Positions 11,214 through 23,115 of a DNA stretch of 64,000 bases are shown piece by piece; positions within the stretch are counted from its first letter, which is position 1; every line of letters starts with the position of its first letter. The notes below the pieces were generated by a model. That model did no database searches. It worked only from the letters and a program-made list of their open reading frames with translations, and had not been told where the DNA came from. The position numbers were made by a program, and so were the translations under genes. Origin of the DNA: Prorocentrum cordatum (taxonomy: Eukaryota; Sar; Dinophyceae; Prorocentrales; Prorocentraceae); NCBI GenBank assembly GCA_963575745.1, contig CAUYUJ010015305.1, positions 861,991 through 925,990 of the forward strand, read 5' to 3'.

Positions 11214-11790
11214 AAGGGCGTTCGAATGATTTCGAAATGCGGCGCGGGAGCGCCTGTTTAGCAGAAGTTAATGAACATGTTGAACAGTCGATGGTTGCCT
11301 AAGGAATTCGCAGGAGCGCGAACGCAAGCAATTTTGAAAAACTTGTTGCCAAACCATGTGTTGTTATGTGTTCGGGACACCCGCTTTTGAAATCCCAACG
11401 AAATCCAAGGTGTTTGAAGAATTTCCGCATGCGCGCGCGATGACGCGCGCGCGTGCGCACTTCGTCCAATGTTTTGCGAAGGATCAGTGCAACAATACGC
11501 TCACAAGGGCGTTCGAGCGATTTCGGCATGCGCGCGCGAGAGGCACGTTTGGTATCATGTGATGACCATGTGTGATGAACATGTTCAAAAACAAATAGTT
11601 GTCTTCAAATCGCAAGCGCCCGAACGCAAGCTGTGTTGAACATCATTGTTGCGAAACCGCGTGCTTTTATTATGTTCTCGGGACGCTCGATTCTGAAACC
11701 CTTACGAGGTTTGAGTTGTTGGGAGGATTCTGGCATGCGCGCGCAACGGCGCGCGCGAGTGCACTTCGTCTCGATTAATGCAAGAGCTTC
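11214..11790 (+). repeat. Diverged ~291-bp tandem duplication
   Basis: AAGGGCGTTCGA at 11214 and 11505 opens two units. Each then carries an ATGAACATGTT box, CGAACGCAAGC, a TTGTTGC-AAACC box, TTCGGGACnC, an alternating GCGCGC stretch, and closes with GCACTTCGTC. AT content is higher than in the neighbouring DNA. No ORF spans a unit. Confidence 0.8.
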
Positions 11791-12208
11791 TTGAAAATCA
11801 TGATTTTGATAAACGAGTGTGCGCGCATAGTATGCTCTTGCAGAGGGTGGCGAAGGGGGTACTGGTTAAGCTGGGGAACTACGAATTCATACTTAAGATG
11901 GACGATGGGGCAGAATCGCATGCAGATTGCAATAAGCGAAAGGGGACCCGTCAAGTCCCGGTGGGGGGGGGAGAGGGGGGCGATCGTTGTTTCACGCTCT
12001 GAGAAAAGAGAAAATATATGTAGCACAGCGCATGTGGCGCAAACTCTGGGGTGTCACCCAGGTGGCGCAGGGCACCCGCCACCGTGCACACACGGGGCGC
12101 CAGTCGGGCACCCGCCGAGACCCGGGGGGTACTCTTCCAGCGCGGAGCGCCCACGAGGCGCACGCGACGGGGCACCAGCCTGGCACTAGCCGAGACCTCG
12201 GGGTACCC

Positions 12209-12355
12209 CTCCTCCTCCCCCTCCTCCTCCCCCTCCTCCTCCTCCTCCTCCTCCTCCCTCCTCCCTCCTCCTCCCTCCTCCTCCTCCTCCTCCTCCTCGG
12301 GGCGCCCACGAGGCGCTCGGGGGCGCCCACGAGGCGCTCGGGGGCGCCCACGACG
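12209..12355 (+). repeat. CCT tract followed by GGGCGCCCACGAGGCGCTCG repeats
   Basis: CTCCTC units at 12209-12298 are followed by two and a half copies of a ~20-bp unit, GGGCGCCCACGAGGCGCTCG. A related CGCCCACGAGGCG sits at about 12150. Confidence 0.85.
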
Positions 12356-12519
12356 TGGCACCAACCGAGCACCAGCCGAAACCTGGGGTTACCCGTGCAG
12401 TCAATCCTCTTGGCATAGCGACAAGATCACCCCTGGGCGCACGCACTATTTTTTGGGGGGGAAGGTGCGCCAATTCAGGATCATAGAATTCAGTGGGGTA
12501 ACCAGCGAAAGCCCTGCTT

Positions 12520-13195
12520 TGAGAAGGAACCGCCCCAAGCTCGTGCAACTGCTGCACGAGCAGTTGCATGTCTGGCCCTTAAACTCGAAGGGGTCCCATG
12601 CGTGAGCCCCACTTTTGAAAAGAAACGGCCCTGCAGCAGTGCGGCTGTTACATATGCTCAAACTTCTGGCCGCTGAACAAAATGGCAATTCGCTGTTGAA
12701 AACGCACCCCCCCCCCTCACCACTACGACTGTTGAAAACTGTTGAGACGAATGTGCGTAGTACTAGGGCGGGAGCCCAATGCTGAGTAGGAGCCACTTTC
12801 CTCCCATGAAACTGCTGCAGCTGAAAGACGAATGCGCGCGACGCTGAGGCGAGAGCCCTATTTTGATAGCGCACCGCCCTCCATCCGTAAAACTGCTGCG
12901 AGCTATTAGGACGAATGTGCGCGGCATTAAGGAAGTCTCAGGCGAGAGCCTCAGTTTGAACAGTTCGAGCCTCCATCCTTGAAGCGTTGCAGACTTTCAG
13001 GACGAATGCGCGCGGCGCTAAACCGAGACCCCAATTTTGATAAGGTACCAGCCCCAACCCTACTCTTGTTGCCAAAGGATTTAACAAGACGAGTGTGTGC
13101 GGCACAGAAGAGAAAGCCACATCTAGAAAGGAACCAGCCTGTATCTGAGAATATCGTCCAACTTTTAGTGTTGAAAAAACTAGATTGCGAATAAT
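12520..13195 (+). repeat. ~85-bp satellite, about seven diverged units
   Basis: The box GACGAATGYGCG recurs at 12746, 12827, 12910, 13001 and 13088 (spacing 81-91 bp). Each is followed by GGCGAGAGCCC-type and ATTTTGA boxes and then CTCCATCC-TGAAACTGCTGC. The outer units are degraded. Stops occur in all frames. Confidence 0.85.
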
Positions 13196-13344
13196 CTCCA
13201 ACGAAAACGCAAGGGCAGGCCGATAAACACGCTTGACAGTGCGACAGGGAAGAGTTACTGATAAGGGACACGAATGGGTGTGCCAGAGGAAGACCCATCG
13301 AACGACGAGCCGACGAGGCGGCACAAGAGAGCAGACGACGAAAC

Positions 13345-13620
13345 GAGACCGAACGCGAGGAGGAGGAGTAGGAGGAGGAGGAGGAGGAGGAGGAGAAAGA
13401 GGAGGAGAAGCATGAGGGAGGGAGCAGGGAGGAAGGAGGAGGGGCGAAGGGGGGAGGGCGAAGAAGGAGGGAGTAGGAGGGAGGGAGGGGAAGGAGGGAG
13501 CAGGAAGGAGAAAGGAGGAGGGAGGGGAAGAGGGAGGAGAAGGGAGGGGAAGAGGGGGAGGGAGGAGGAGGAGGGAGTAGGAAGGAGGCGGGAGGAGGGG
13601 AAGAGGAGCAAGACGGAGGA
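13345..13620 (+). repeat. AGG-class purine tract, ~275 bp
   Basis: GGAGG/GAGGGA units almost without pyrimidines on the + strand. The opposite strand reads as Ser/Pro/Leu in every frame, a simple-repeat artefact. Confidence 0.9.
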
Positions 13621-13879
13621 GGAGCCCCCCCCCAGAAGAGCCAGGGCATCGAGCCGTTGAGCGGCTGCAGCCTCCGCGCCGAAGCCTGCGCGCTCGCGGA
13701 CTCGGGCGGCGCAAGCCTGGGCAGAGGGCGCGTCGTCGTCGTCTCCGTCCGCCTCGCCCTCCTCCCGCCTCCTCCGCAGCCTCGCCCTCCCCTTCCTCGT
13801 CCTCCCTTGCCTTCACGTCCTTCCCCTCCCCCGCCCCGCCCCCCGCGCCCCCCCCCCGACTCCCCACTGACCTCGCCAC

Positions 13880-13900
13880 GCGGTGTGGTCACCACACCGC
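13880..13900. repeat. 21-bp palindrome GCGGTGTGGT-C-ACCACACCGC
   Basis: Two perfect 10-bp arms around one base. The core GGTGTGGT is also found in the inverted-motif cluster at 58884-59045, so it may be the tip of a dispersed inverted-repeat element. Confidence 0.8.
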
Positions 13901-13914
13901 TTGCGCGGAGACCA

Positions 13915-14103
13915 GAAGGCATCGAGACCGATACTCCCGGGACCTCTCCTGGGCCGCCTGCTGACCAGATGTTCGAGGCAAATCCAGCGGTGGCGACGAG
14001 GGCCTCCCAGGAGGCCCACAAGGGGCAGCGGTATCTTTGCCTTGTCCTCCTCCTCCTCCTCCTCCTCCTCCTCCTCCTCCTCCTCCTCCTCCTCCTCCTC
14101 CTC
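13915..14103. repeat. Dispersed repeat copy 2, then a CTC microsatellite
   Basis: 13936-14020 repeats the blocks seen at 8575-8680 (CCGATACTCCC, TGCTGACCAG, TTCGAGGCAAATCCAGCGG). In this copy CCTTGTCCTCCTCC runs into a pure (CTC)n tract at 14043-14103. The copy at 8.7 kb has only CCTTGTCCTCCTCTGG at that point. The microsatellite therefore grew from a short CTC seed inside the repeat. Confidence 0.8.
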
Positions 14104-14350
14104 AGAGTATCACCATCATGACACAATGCTGAGCTGAGAAGAGAAGGGTACATGTGTGCTCTGGCATTAGCAGCCAGAGGACGGAGTCTGGTGGGGGAGG
14201 CTTCTGCAGCCCGCTGCGGGACCGCTGCCCCGCCAGCAGCACATTCCCGCCCTGCCGGCTGGCCCTCGTTCCGGACGAGCCGTTCGAGTGCTCCGTGGTC
14301 ATCTCCTCGTGCTGGTCCTCCTCGCTCCGCCTCCTCCTCTCCGGGCGCGG

Positions 14351-14450
14351 CCAAAGAGGGCGGCGTCCAGGAGGGCAGCAAATCGGGGCCGGAGGCACGT
14401 GCGCGGCCCAGCGGGGAGGCCAAGGGACGTATTGAAATGAGGAGTGGGGA
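14351..14450 (+). mobile_element. Dispersed GGCACGTGCGCGGCC element, copy 1 (partial)
   Basis: Carries CCAAAGAGGGCGGCGTCCAG, GGCACGTGCGCGGCCCAGCG and GGGACGTATTGAAAT in the same order as copies at 47641, 50363 and 58655. The minus strand encodes a WAAHVP-type peptide in all of them. The 3' part with the ATATCATGG palindrome is not preserved here. Confidence 0.7.
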
Positions 14451-15087
14451 CCAGTCATCAAGTCCCGGGCGATCTCATGCCGGCCCCCTCCCTACTGTGG
14501 ATGCGGCAATGGATCGCCCGCCCCCCTTGGATCCGCTGGGGGGGGGGTTGGGCACGTGCTGTCGGAATGGATGGAGGGGGGTTGGAGGAAAAGAAAAAGG
14601 ATGAGGAGTGGGAGGAGGATGGAGGGGGGCGGGATTGGGCAGGCTCAGTCAGAAGATGAATCCCCCACTTGCGAAATACCCCATCCAGAGTACTCCGGAT
14701 TCCATAATAGAGTGTGGGGGTCCCATTTGGGGGGGATCTGATTTGAGCTGTCTTGGAGGGTTCGGGGGTCTGGGCAAAGGACCGCCCTTTCATGGATGGT
14801 CTGGGGGTTTGAAAACTTCTCGTCTGGGAGGGTTGTGACCCCCTCCCCTTTGTTACAAAATCTGGAAACGTCATCGACCCCCTCCTGGACGCCCCCGACC
14901 AAAACACAAACGAAAGCAGGATGGGGGCTCTCTGTGATCCGGCGGATCTGGAGAACGCGTCGGGCGCCGTGACCGCTCCAGGGCACTCCGCAAGGGCTGC
15001 CCCGGTCGCTGTGCGCCTCGGTGGGGCTCTACTCAGAGGCCCGTGGAGACGCAGAGCTCTGCCGATAGGCAGGCTTCGACACTGAGC

Positions 15088-15311
15088 CTCGTCGTCGTCG
15101 TCGTCGTCGTCGTGGTCGTCGTCGTGGTCGTCGCCGTCGCCGTCGTTGTCGTGGCGTCGTCTTCGTGGTCATCGCCGACGTCGTCGTCGTCGTCGTGGTC
15201 GCGGTCGTGGTGGTCGCCGTCGTCGTCGTCGTCGTCGTCGTCGTGGTCGTTGTCGTGGTCGTCGCCTTCGTCGCCTTCGTCGTCGTCGTCGTCGTCGTGG
15301 TCGTGGACGTC

Positions 15312-15344
<33 letters not shown>

Positions 15345-16216
15345 ATCGCCGTCGTCGTCGTACTAATCGTGGTCGTGGTCGTCGTGGTCGTGGTCGTGGT
15401 CGTCGTCGTCGCCGTCCTCGTCGTCGTCCCCATCGTCGTCGTCATCGTGGTCGTGGTCGTGTTCGTCGTGGTCGTGGTCATCGTCGTCACCGTCGTGGTC
15501 GTTGTCGTGATCAACGTTAGGTGGTCGTTGTCGTGGTCGTGGCCGTCGTCGTCGTCGTGGTGATCGTGGTCGTGGTGGTCGTCGTCGCCGTCGTCATCGT
15601 CGTCATGGTCGTCGTCATCGTCGTCATGGTCGTAATCGTGGTCGTGGCCATGGTCGTCGTCGTGGTCGTCGCCGTCGTCGCCGTCGTCGTCGTCATCGTC
15701 GCCGTCGCTGTCATCGACGTGGTCGTCGACGGCGTGGTCGTGGTCGTCACCGCCGTCACCGTCGTCGTCGTCGTCGCCGTCGTAATCGTCGTCGTCGTCG
15801 CGGCGTCGTGGACGTTGTCATTGTCGTGGTCGTCGTCGTTGTCGTCGAAGTCGTCGCCATCGTCGTCGTCGTGGTCGTGGTCGTGGTCGTAGTCGTAGTC
15901 GTGATCAATCGTCGTCGTCGTCGCCGTCGTCGTCGTCAGCGTCGCCATCGTCGTCGTGGTCGTGGTCGCGGTCGTGGTCGTCTCCATCGTGGTCGTCGAC
16001 GTCGTCGTCGCCGTCGTCGTCGTCGTTGTCGTCGCCGACGTCATCGTCGTCGCCATCGTCGTCCTGGTCGTCGTCGTCGTCGTGGTTGTGGTCGTGGTCG
16101 TCGCCGTCGTCGTCGTCATCGTCGCCATCGTCGTCGTGGTCGTGGTCGTGGTCGTTGTCGTCGCCGTTGTCGTCGTCGTCGTGGTAGTGGCCGTCGAGGT
16201 CGTGGTCGTGGTCATG

Positions 16217-16252
<36 letters not shown>

Positions 16253-17439
16253 GTGGTCGTGGTCATGGTTGTTTTCGTCGTCAACGCTATTAGATAGTCG
16301 TGATCGTGGTCGTGGTCGTCGTCGTCGCCGTCGTCGTCGTCGTGGTCGTCGTGGTTGACGTCGTCGTGGTCGTGGTCATGGTCGTGGTCGTCGACGTCGC
16401 CGTCGTTGCCGTCAGCGTAGCCGTCGTGTTCGTGGTCGTGGTCGTGGTCGTCATCGTGGTCGTCGTCGTCATGGTGGTCGTGGTCGTCGCCGTCGTCGTC
16501 GTCGTCGTCGCCGCCGTCGCCGCCGTCGTCGACGTCGTCGCCGTCGTCGTCGTGGTCGTGGTCGTCGTCGTCGTCGCGGTCGTGGCCGTCATCGTCGTCG
16601 CCGTCGTCGCCGCCATCGTCGTGGTCGTGGTCGTCGCCGTCGTCGTCGTCGTCGTGGTCGTGGTCGTCGTGGTCGACGTCGTCGTCGCCGTCGTGGTCGT
16701 CCTCGTCGTCGTCGTCGTCCCCATCGTCGTCGTCGTCGTCGTGGTCGTCGTGGTGGTCGTGGTCGTTGCCTTCATCGTCGTCGTCGTCGTCCTGGTCGTC
16801 GTCGTCGTGGTCGTGGTCGAGGTCTTCGCGGTCGTCGACGTCGTCGTCGTCGTCGTCGCAGTCCTAATCGTGGTCGTCGCCGTCGTCGTCGTAATTGTGG
16901 TAGTCGCCGTCGTCTTCGTCAACCTGGTCGTGGTCGTGGTCGTCGACGTCACCATCGTCGTCGTCGTCGGCGTCGTGGTCGTGGTCGTCGTGGTCATGGT
17001 TGTCGTCCTCGTTGTCGTTAGATGGTCGTTGTCGTGGTCGTGGTCGTCGTCGTCGCCGTCGTCGTCGTGGTCGTCGTGGTCGACGTCGTCGTGGTTGTGG
17101 TCATGGTCGTGGTCGTCGACGTCGTCGACGTCGTCGCCGTCGGCGTCGCCATCGTCGTGGTCGTGGTCGTGGTCGTCGCCATCGTCGTCGTCGTCGGCGT
17201 CGTCGTGATAGTCGTCATGGTCGTGGTCGTCGCCGTCGTCGTCGTCGTCGCCGCCGTCGACGCAATCGTCGATGTCATGGTCGTGATCGTGGTCGTGGTC
17301 GTGGTCGTCGTGGTCGTGGCCGTCATCGTCGTCGCCGTCGTCGTAGCCGTTCTCGTGGTCGTGGTCGGGGTCGCCGTGGTCGTGGTCGTCGTCGTCGTCG
17401 TGGTGGTGGTCGTCGTCGCCGTCGTCGTCGCAGTCCTAA

Positions 17440-17473
<34 letters not shown>

Positions 17474-18048
17474 CCTCGTCGCCGTCGTCGCCGTCGGCAT
17501 CGCAATCGTCATGGTCGTGGTCGTGGTCGTCGCCGTCGTCCTCGACGTTGAAGTCGTCATCGTCGTCGTCATGGTGGTAGTGGTCGTCGACGTCGTCGAG
17601 GTCGCGTCGTCGTGGTCGTCGTCATGGTCGTGGTCGTCGTTGTCGTTGTCGTCGACGTCGCCGTCGTGGTTGTCGTCGTGGTCATGGTTGTGGTCGAAGT
17701 CGTGATCAATCGTCGTCGTCGTCGCCGTGGTCGTGGTCGTCGTCTCGTGGTCGCGGACGGTGTCGTGGTCGTGGTCGTGGTCGTCGCCGTCGTGGTCGTC
17801 GCGGTCGGCGTCATCGTCGTCACCGTCGTCGTCGTCGTCATCGTGGTCGTTGTGGTCGCCTTCGTCGTCGTCGTCGTCCTGGTCGTCGTCGTCGTCGTGG
17901 TTGTGGTCGTGGTCGTCGACGTCGTGGTCGTCGCCATCGTCGTCGTGATCGTGGTCGTGGTCGTGGTTGTCGTCATCGTCGTCGTCGTAATCGTGGTAGT
18001 GGCCGTCGTCTTCGTCGTCCTGGTCGTGGTCGTTGTCGTCGGCGTCGC

Positions 18049-18080
<32 letters not shown>

Positions 18081-18280
18081 TGGTTGTCGGTGTCGTCGGC
18101 GTCGTTAGACTGTCTTTGTCGTTGTCGTGGCCGTCGTCGTCGCCGTCGTCGTCGTCGTCGTGGTCGTCGTGGTCGCCGTCGTCGTCGTCGTGGTCGTCGT
18201 GGTCGTGGTCGTGGTCGTCGCCATCGTCGACGTCGTCGTCGTCGGCACCGTCGTCATCGTCGTCATGGTGGTCGTGGTCG

Positions 18281-18311
<31 letters not shown>

Positions 18312-18694
18312 CGCCGTCGTCGGCATCGTGGTCGTGTTCGTGGTCGTGGTCGTGGTCGTGGTGGTCGTCGTGTTCGTGGCCGTCATCGTCGTCACCGTCG
18401 CCGTCGCCGTCGTCGTGGTCGTGGTCGGGGCCGTCGTGGTCGTGGTCGTGGTCGTCGGCGTCATCGTCGTTGTCGTGGTCGTCGTGGTCGTCGTCGTCGT
18501 CGTGGTCGTGGTCGCCTTCGCCGTTGGCGTCGTCAGCGTCGACGTCGTCGTCGTAGTCTTCGTCGTCGTCGTCATGCTCGGGGTCGCCGCCGTCATTGTC
18601 GTCGCCGTCATCGTAGTCGTAGTCGCTGTCGTCGTCGTCGTGGTCGTCGTCGTCGTCGTGGTCGTTGTCGTCGCAGTCGTCGGCGCCGTCAACG

Positions 18695-18728
<34 letters not shown>

Positions 18729-19705
18729 GGTCGTCGCCGTCGTCATCGTCGTCCTCGTCGTCCGTTATGGTCGTTGTCGTGGTCGCCGTCGTCGTCGTCG
18801 TGGTCGTCGCCGTCGCCGTCGTCGTCGCCGTCGTCGTCGTCTCCGTCGTCCTGGTCGCGGTCGTGGTCGACGCCGTCGTTTCCGTCGTCGTCGTCACCTG
18901 CGACGTGGTCGTGGTATTCGTCGTCCTGATCGTGGTCGTGGACGTCGCCGTCACCGTCGTCGTCGACTGTCAGCATCGTCGTCGTCGTGGTCGTGTCGTC
19001 GTGGTCGTGGTCGTCGTCGTCGTCGGCATTGTCGTGGTCGTGGTCGTGGTCGTCGTCGTCGTCGTGGTCGTCGTGGTGATCGCCATCGCCGTCGTCGACG
19101 TCGTCGTCGTTGTCGTCACCATCGTCGTCGTCGTCGTCGTGGTCGTGGTCGTGGTCGTGGTCGCTACCGTCATGGTCGTGGTCGTCGTGGTCGTCACCGT
19201 CGTCGACGTCGTCGTCATCGGCGTGGTCGTGGTCGTGGTCGCCGCCGTGGTCGTCGTCCTCGTCACCGTCGCTGTCGTCGGTGTCGTGAACGTGGTCGTG
19301 TTCATCGTCGTCGTCGCCATCGTCGTCGACATCGTCGTCGGCTTTATCGTGGTCGTGGTCGTGGTCGTGGTCGTCGCCACCGTCGTCGTCGTCATGGTCG
19401 GCGTCGTCGTTGTCGTCGTGGTCGCGTGGTCGCCAATGTCGTCGTGGTCATCATGATCGTGGTCGCCGTCGCGGTCGTCGTTGTCGCCGTCGCCGTCGGC
19501 GCAGTCATCGTCGTGGTCGTGGTCGTAGTCGTGGTCATGGTCGTCGTCGTCGTCGTGGTTGTGGTCGTCGCCTTGGTCGGCGGCATCGTGGTCGTGGTCG
19601 TGGTCGTGATCGACTTGGTCGTCGTCGTCGTCGGCGATATCAGCGTGGATGTGGTCGTGGTCGTGGTCGTCGCCGTCGTCGTCGTGGTCGTCGTCCTCGT
19701 CGCCA

Positions 19706-19739
<34 letters not shown>

Positions 19740-21229
19740 TGCCGTTGTCGTGGTCGTGGTCGTGGTCGTCGTCGTCGCAGTCGTCGCTGTCGTGGTCGTG
19801 GTCGTCGTCATCGTCGTCGTCGCAGTCGTCGTCGTCGTGGTCGTGGTTGTGGTCGTGGTCGAGGTCGTGGTCGTGACAATTGTCACCATCGTTGTCGTCG
19901 TCGTCGTTTACGTGCTCGTCATCGTGGAATTAACCGTTGCCTGCGTCGTTGTCGTGGTCGTGGTCGTAGTCATCGCCGTTTCCGTCGTCGCCTTCGTTGT
20001 CGTCGTGGTCGTGGTTGTGGTCGTCCACGTCGTCGCCAGCGTCGTCGTCGTCGGCGTCGTCGTCGTCATTGTGGTCGTGGCGGTCGCCGTCATCGTCGTC
20101 GTGGTCATCGTCGTCGTGGTCGTCGTGGTCGTGGTCGTGGTCGTTGTCGCAGTCGGCGTCGTGGACGCCGACGTCGTCGCCAGCGTCGTCGTCGTCGTGG
20201 CCGTGGTCGTGGTAGTCGTCGTCGCCCTCGCTGTCGCCGTCGTCGCCGTTGTCGTCGTAGTCGTCGTCGTGATCGTCGTAGGCGTGGTCATCGACGTGGT
20301 CGTCGTGGTCGTGGTCGTGATCGTGGTCGTCACCGTCGTCGACGTCGCCGCCGCGGTCGGCGGGGTCGTCGTCGCCGTGACCGTCGTCGTCGTCGCCGTC
20401 GTGGTCATCGTCGTCGTGGCGGTCGTCGTCGTCGTGATCGTCGTGATCGTCGTCGGCGTCGTCGTCGTCGTGGTCGTGGTCGTGGTCGTCGCCGCCGTCG
20501 TCGTCGTCGTTGTCGTGGTCGTGGCAGTGGTCGTCGCCGCCGTCGTCGTCGTCGTGGTCGTCGTCGTCGGGGTCGTCGTGTACGCGGTCGTGGTCTTGGT
20601 CGTCGTCGTCGTCGTGCTCGTGGTCGTGGTCGTTGCCGTCGGCGTCGCCGTCATGGTTGTCGCCGTCGTCGTCATTGTGGTCGTGGTCGTGGTCGTAAAC
20701 GTCGTCGTCGTCGTGGTCGGCGCCGTCGGCGTCGGCGGCGTCGTCGTCGTCGTGCGTCGCCGTCCTTGTCGCCGTCGTAGGCATTGTCGTGGTCGTGGTC
20801 GCCGCCGACGTAGCGGTCGTCGTCGTCGTCGTCGCCGTGGGCGTCGTCGTCGAGATCGTGGTCGTCGCGGTCGTCGCCGTCGTCGTCGTCATTGTCGTGG
20901 TCGTAGTCGTGATCGAGGTCGTGGCCCTCGTCGGCATGGTCGTGGTCGTGGTCGTGGTCGTCGCTGTCGTCGTCGTCGTCGTCGTCGTGGTCGTGGCCGT
21001 GGTCGTCGTCGTCGTTGTGATCGCCGTGGTCGTGGTCGTGTTCGGCCTTTTCGCCGTCGTCGTCGTCGTTGCCGTCGTCGTCGTCGTGGTCGTGGTCGTC
21101 GTCGTGGTCCTCGTCGTCATGGGCATGGTGGTGGTCGTGGTCGTCGCCGTCGTCGTCGTCGTCGTCGCCGGGGTCGTGGCCGTGGCCGTCGTCGTCGTTG
21201 TGATCGCCGTGGTCGTGGTCGTGGTCGTG

Positions 21230-21276
<47 letters not shown>

Positions 21277-21283
21277 GGTCGGG

Positions 21284-21314
<31 letters not shown>

Positions 21315-21790
21315 TCGTCGTTGTCGTGGTCGTGGTCGTCGCCGTCGGCTCAGTCGCCGTCCTCGCCGTTGGCGTCCCCGTCGTCGTGGTCGTGGTCGGC
21401 ATCGTCGCCGTCGTCGCATCCGTCGCCTTGTTCGTCGTCGTCGTCGCCGTCGTCGCCGTCGGCTCCTTCGTAATCGTGGTCGTGGTAGTGGTCGTCGTCG
21501 TCGTGGTCGTCGTCGTCGTCGCCGCCGTCGTCGTCGTCGTCGTCATGGCGGTGGTCGTGGTCGTGGTCGTCGCCGTCGTGGTCGTCGTCGTCGTCGCCAC
21601 CGCCGTCGTCGTCGCCGTCGGCGTCGGCATCGTCGTCGTCGCCATCGTCGGCGCCGTCGTCGTCGGCGTCGTCATGGTCGTCGGCGGCGTCGTCGGCGTC
21701 GTTGTGGTCATGATCGTTACAGTGGCCTTCGTCGTTGGTCGTCGTCGTCGTGGTCGTCGCCGTCGTCGTCGCCGTCGTCGCCCCTGGCGC
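15088..21790 (+). repeat. Giant GTC/GAC (ACG-class) trinucleotide array, ~6.7 kb
   Basis: Almost every triplet is GTC, with GTG/GTT/GCC/ATC variants that often make six-base GTCGTG units. Rare interruptions recur: a GTTAGATGGTCGTTGTCGTG-like box at about 15517, 17018, 18107 and 18768, and GTGATCAATCGTCGTCG at about 15900 and 17703. The + strand frames read poly-Val, poly-Arg or poly-Ser; the - strand reads poly-Thr or poly-Asp. A 1273-codon open frame (18127-21948) is produced by the repeat and is not evidence of a protein. Confidence 0.97.
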
Positions 21791-21860
21791 GTCCGCTGGC
21801 GCGTCCCTTGGGACGTTCCACGGCGCGTCCCCCTGGCATGCCCCCCTGGCATCGCCCAAA
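21781..21860 (+). repeat. TGGCGCGTCC-type short repeat at the array edge
   Basis: Directly after the GTC array come about five ~17-20-bp units such as CTGGCGCGTCC and CCCTGGCATGCC. They match, in reverse orientation, the GGACGCGCCA/GGACGTGCCA units at 52165-52370 and 52585-52700. Confidence 0.65.
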
Positions 21861-21944
21861 TGCACATGCAATTGAAGTCCTTAGAAACGGTTCCATGCCT
21901 CGCAGTTCTCAGTCCATTTCTGGGATCGTGGGTCGATCATGTTT

Positions 21945-22135
21945 TTGACAGGGACGGCGGGGTTGCCCGCATATTGCCTGCTGCGCGCAGGGACGGCATC
22001 CTCGTCAAAAAACAATACGAAATCCACTTCAAGGCAAAATCTGGATCATGCGCGGGCACCACGCGATCTCTGTGCATTGATTTCTGACTGGGACGGCGGG
22101 GGTGCTGGCATATTGCCTGCTATGTGCAGGCCAAC
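21945..22135 (+). repeat. 139-bp-spaced direct repeat
   Basis: GGGACGGCGGGG then GCATATTGCCTGCT then GCAGG is present at 21951-21990 and again at 22090-22130. A (GA)n/(GAAA)n tract follows at 22168-22200. No gene seen. Confidence 0.7.
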
Positions 22136-22654
22136 CAGACGCTATGATGACCACCCCGCCGCGATTGAGAGAGAGAGAGAGAAAGAGAGAAAGAGAGAGC
22201 TGCCAGTGAGGAGGTGGGTAGTCCGCCTGCCCCAGCAAGGCGCAGGGCTGACATTACTGGTGAAGTGTGAAAAGATCCTCAAGTGTGAAAATGTGAAACA
22301 GCGCGAGATGAAACAACAGTGCGATTGCGCACTGGTTTTCGATCAGGGTTGTGATGCGGACACGTACCCCGATGTGTACTGCCACGTGCGCAGGCGCACC
22401 TGGCACGCCCTGCGCGTGCCCCCCACGTTGCGCACCTGGCGCGGCTGGAGCATGCGGCGCACGTGGCGCATGCTCCAGCATCTGGAGCACCTGGCGCATC
22501 TGGCGCTCCGGGCGTCCAGGCACACTTGGGCCTCAAGGGCGCCTGGCGCACCTGGCACGCATGGCACACCTCGCCGCGTTGCGCACAGGGGGCGCCTGCG
22601 TTGGATCCCATGAGCTGCCCATCCAAAGACTACCGCTGAAGACGCTGTGCATCG

Positions 22655-23115
22655 GGTGCTACTTATGTGTCGGGAGGGCGGGTGGAAGTGAGCAAGACGG
22701 CTTGCCGGCGGGGAGGGTGTCTTGACTCCTCCCCTGCGTCTGAGGCGAGAGGTCGCGATTGGCCCCCGATCTGGGCCTCCGTGAATGGCGAGCGACGTTG
22801 GGGGGGGCCCCGGGCCCCGGAGCGCTCTCCGGGCAGGAGGTCCCGCTCCTCGCGCGGGCCGCGCCGCCGCCCTGCGCGGCTGGAGCCGCCCCCGGGACCG
22901 GCGAGGTCAGGAGGCTCGCCATCATGTTCTGCACCTCGTTCATCTGTCGGGGGACGTAGAGGTGGGGTTGGGGAGGGAAGCCGGCGCGAAACGGCCCCTG
23001 GAGGGAGGCAATGTGAGCGTCCAGCTGGGCTCGGCTCCTAACCCCTCCTCCTCGTCTCCTCCTCCTCCTCCTCCTCCTCCGCCTCTTCGCCTCTGCCTCC
23101 GCCTCCGCCTCCGCC
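22655..23115 (-). repeat. Dispersed repeat Q, copy 1, with a coding-like minus strand
   Basis: GGGAGGGCGGGTGG, GAGACGGCTTG-type, CTTGACTCCTCC, CGAGAGGTCGCGATTGG, CCCCGATCTGGGCCTC and GCGGGCCGCGCCGCCGCCCT appear in the same order at 30995-31265. On the minus strand a 176-aa frame (22659-23189) includes QLDAHIASLQGPFRAGFPPQ and YVPRQMNEVQNMMASLL, which is protein-like. It then runs into the Ala/Arg-rich repeat. I do not recognise a domain. The CTC/GCCTCC tract at 23045-23115 lies within it. Confidence 0.6.

Noticed and set aside
18127-21948. 1273-codon open frame (poly-Val then Arg-rich) in the GTC array
   Set aside because: Length follows from the near absence of stop codons in GTC-type triplets. 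All frames on both strands are similarly open and give homopolymers; no start context or non-repeat domain.
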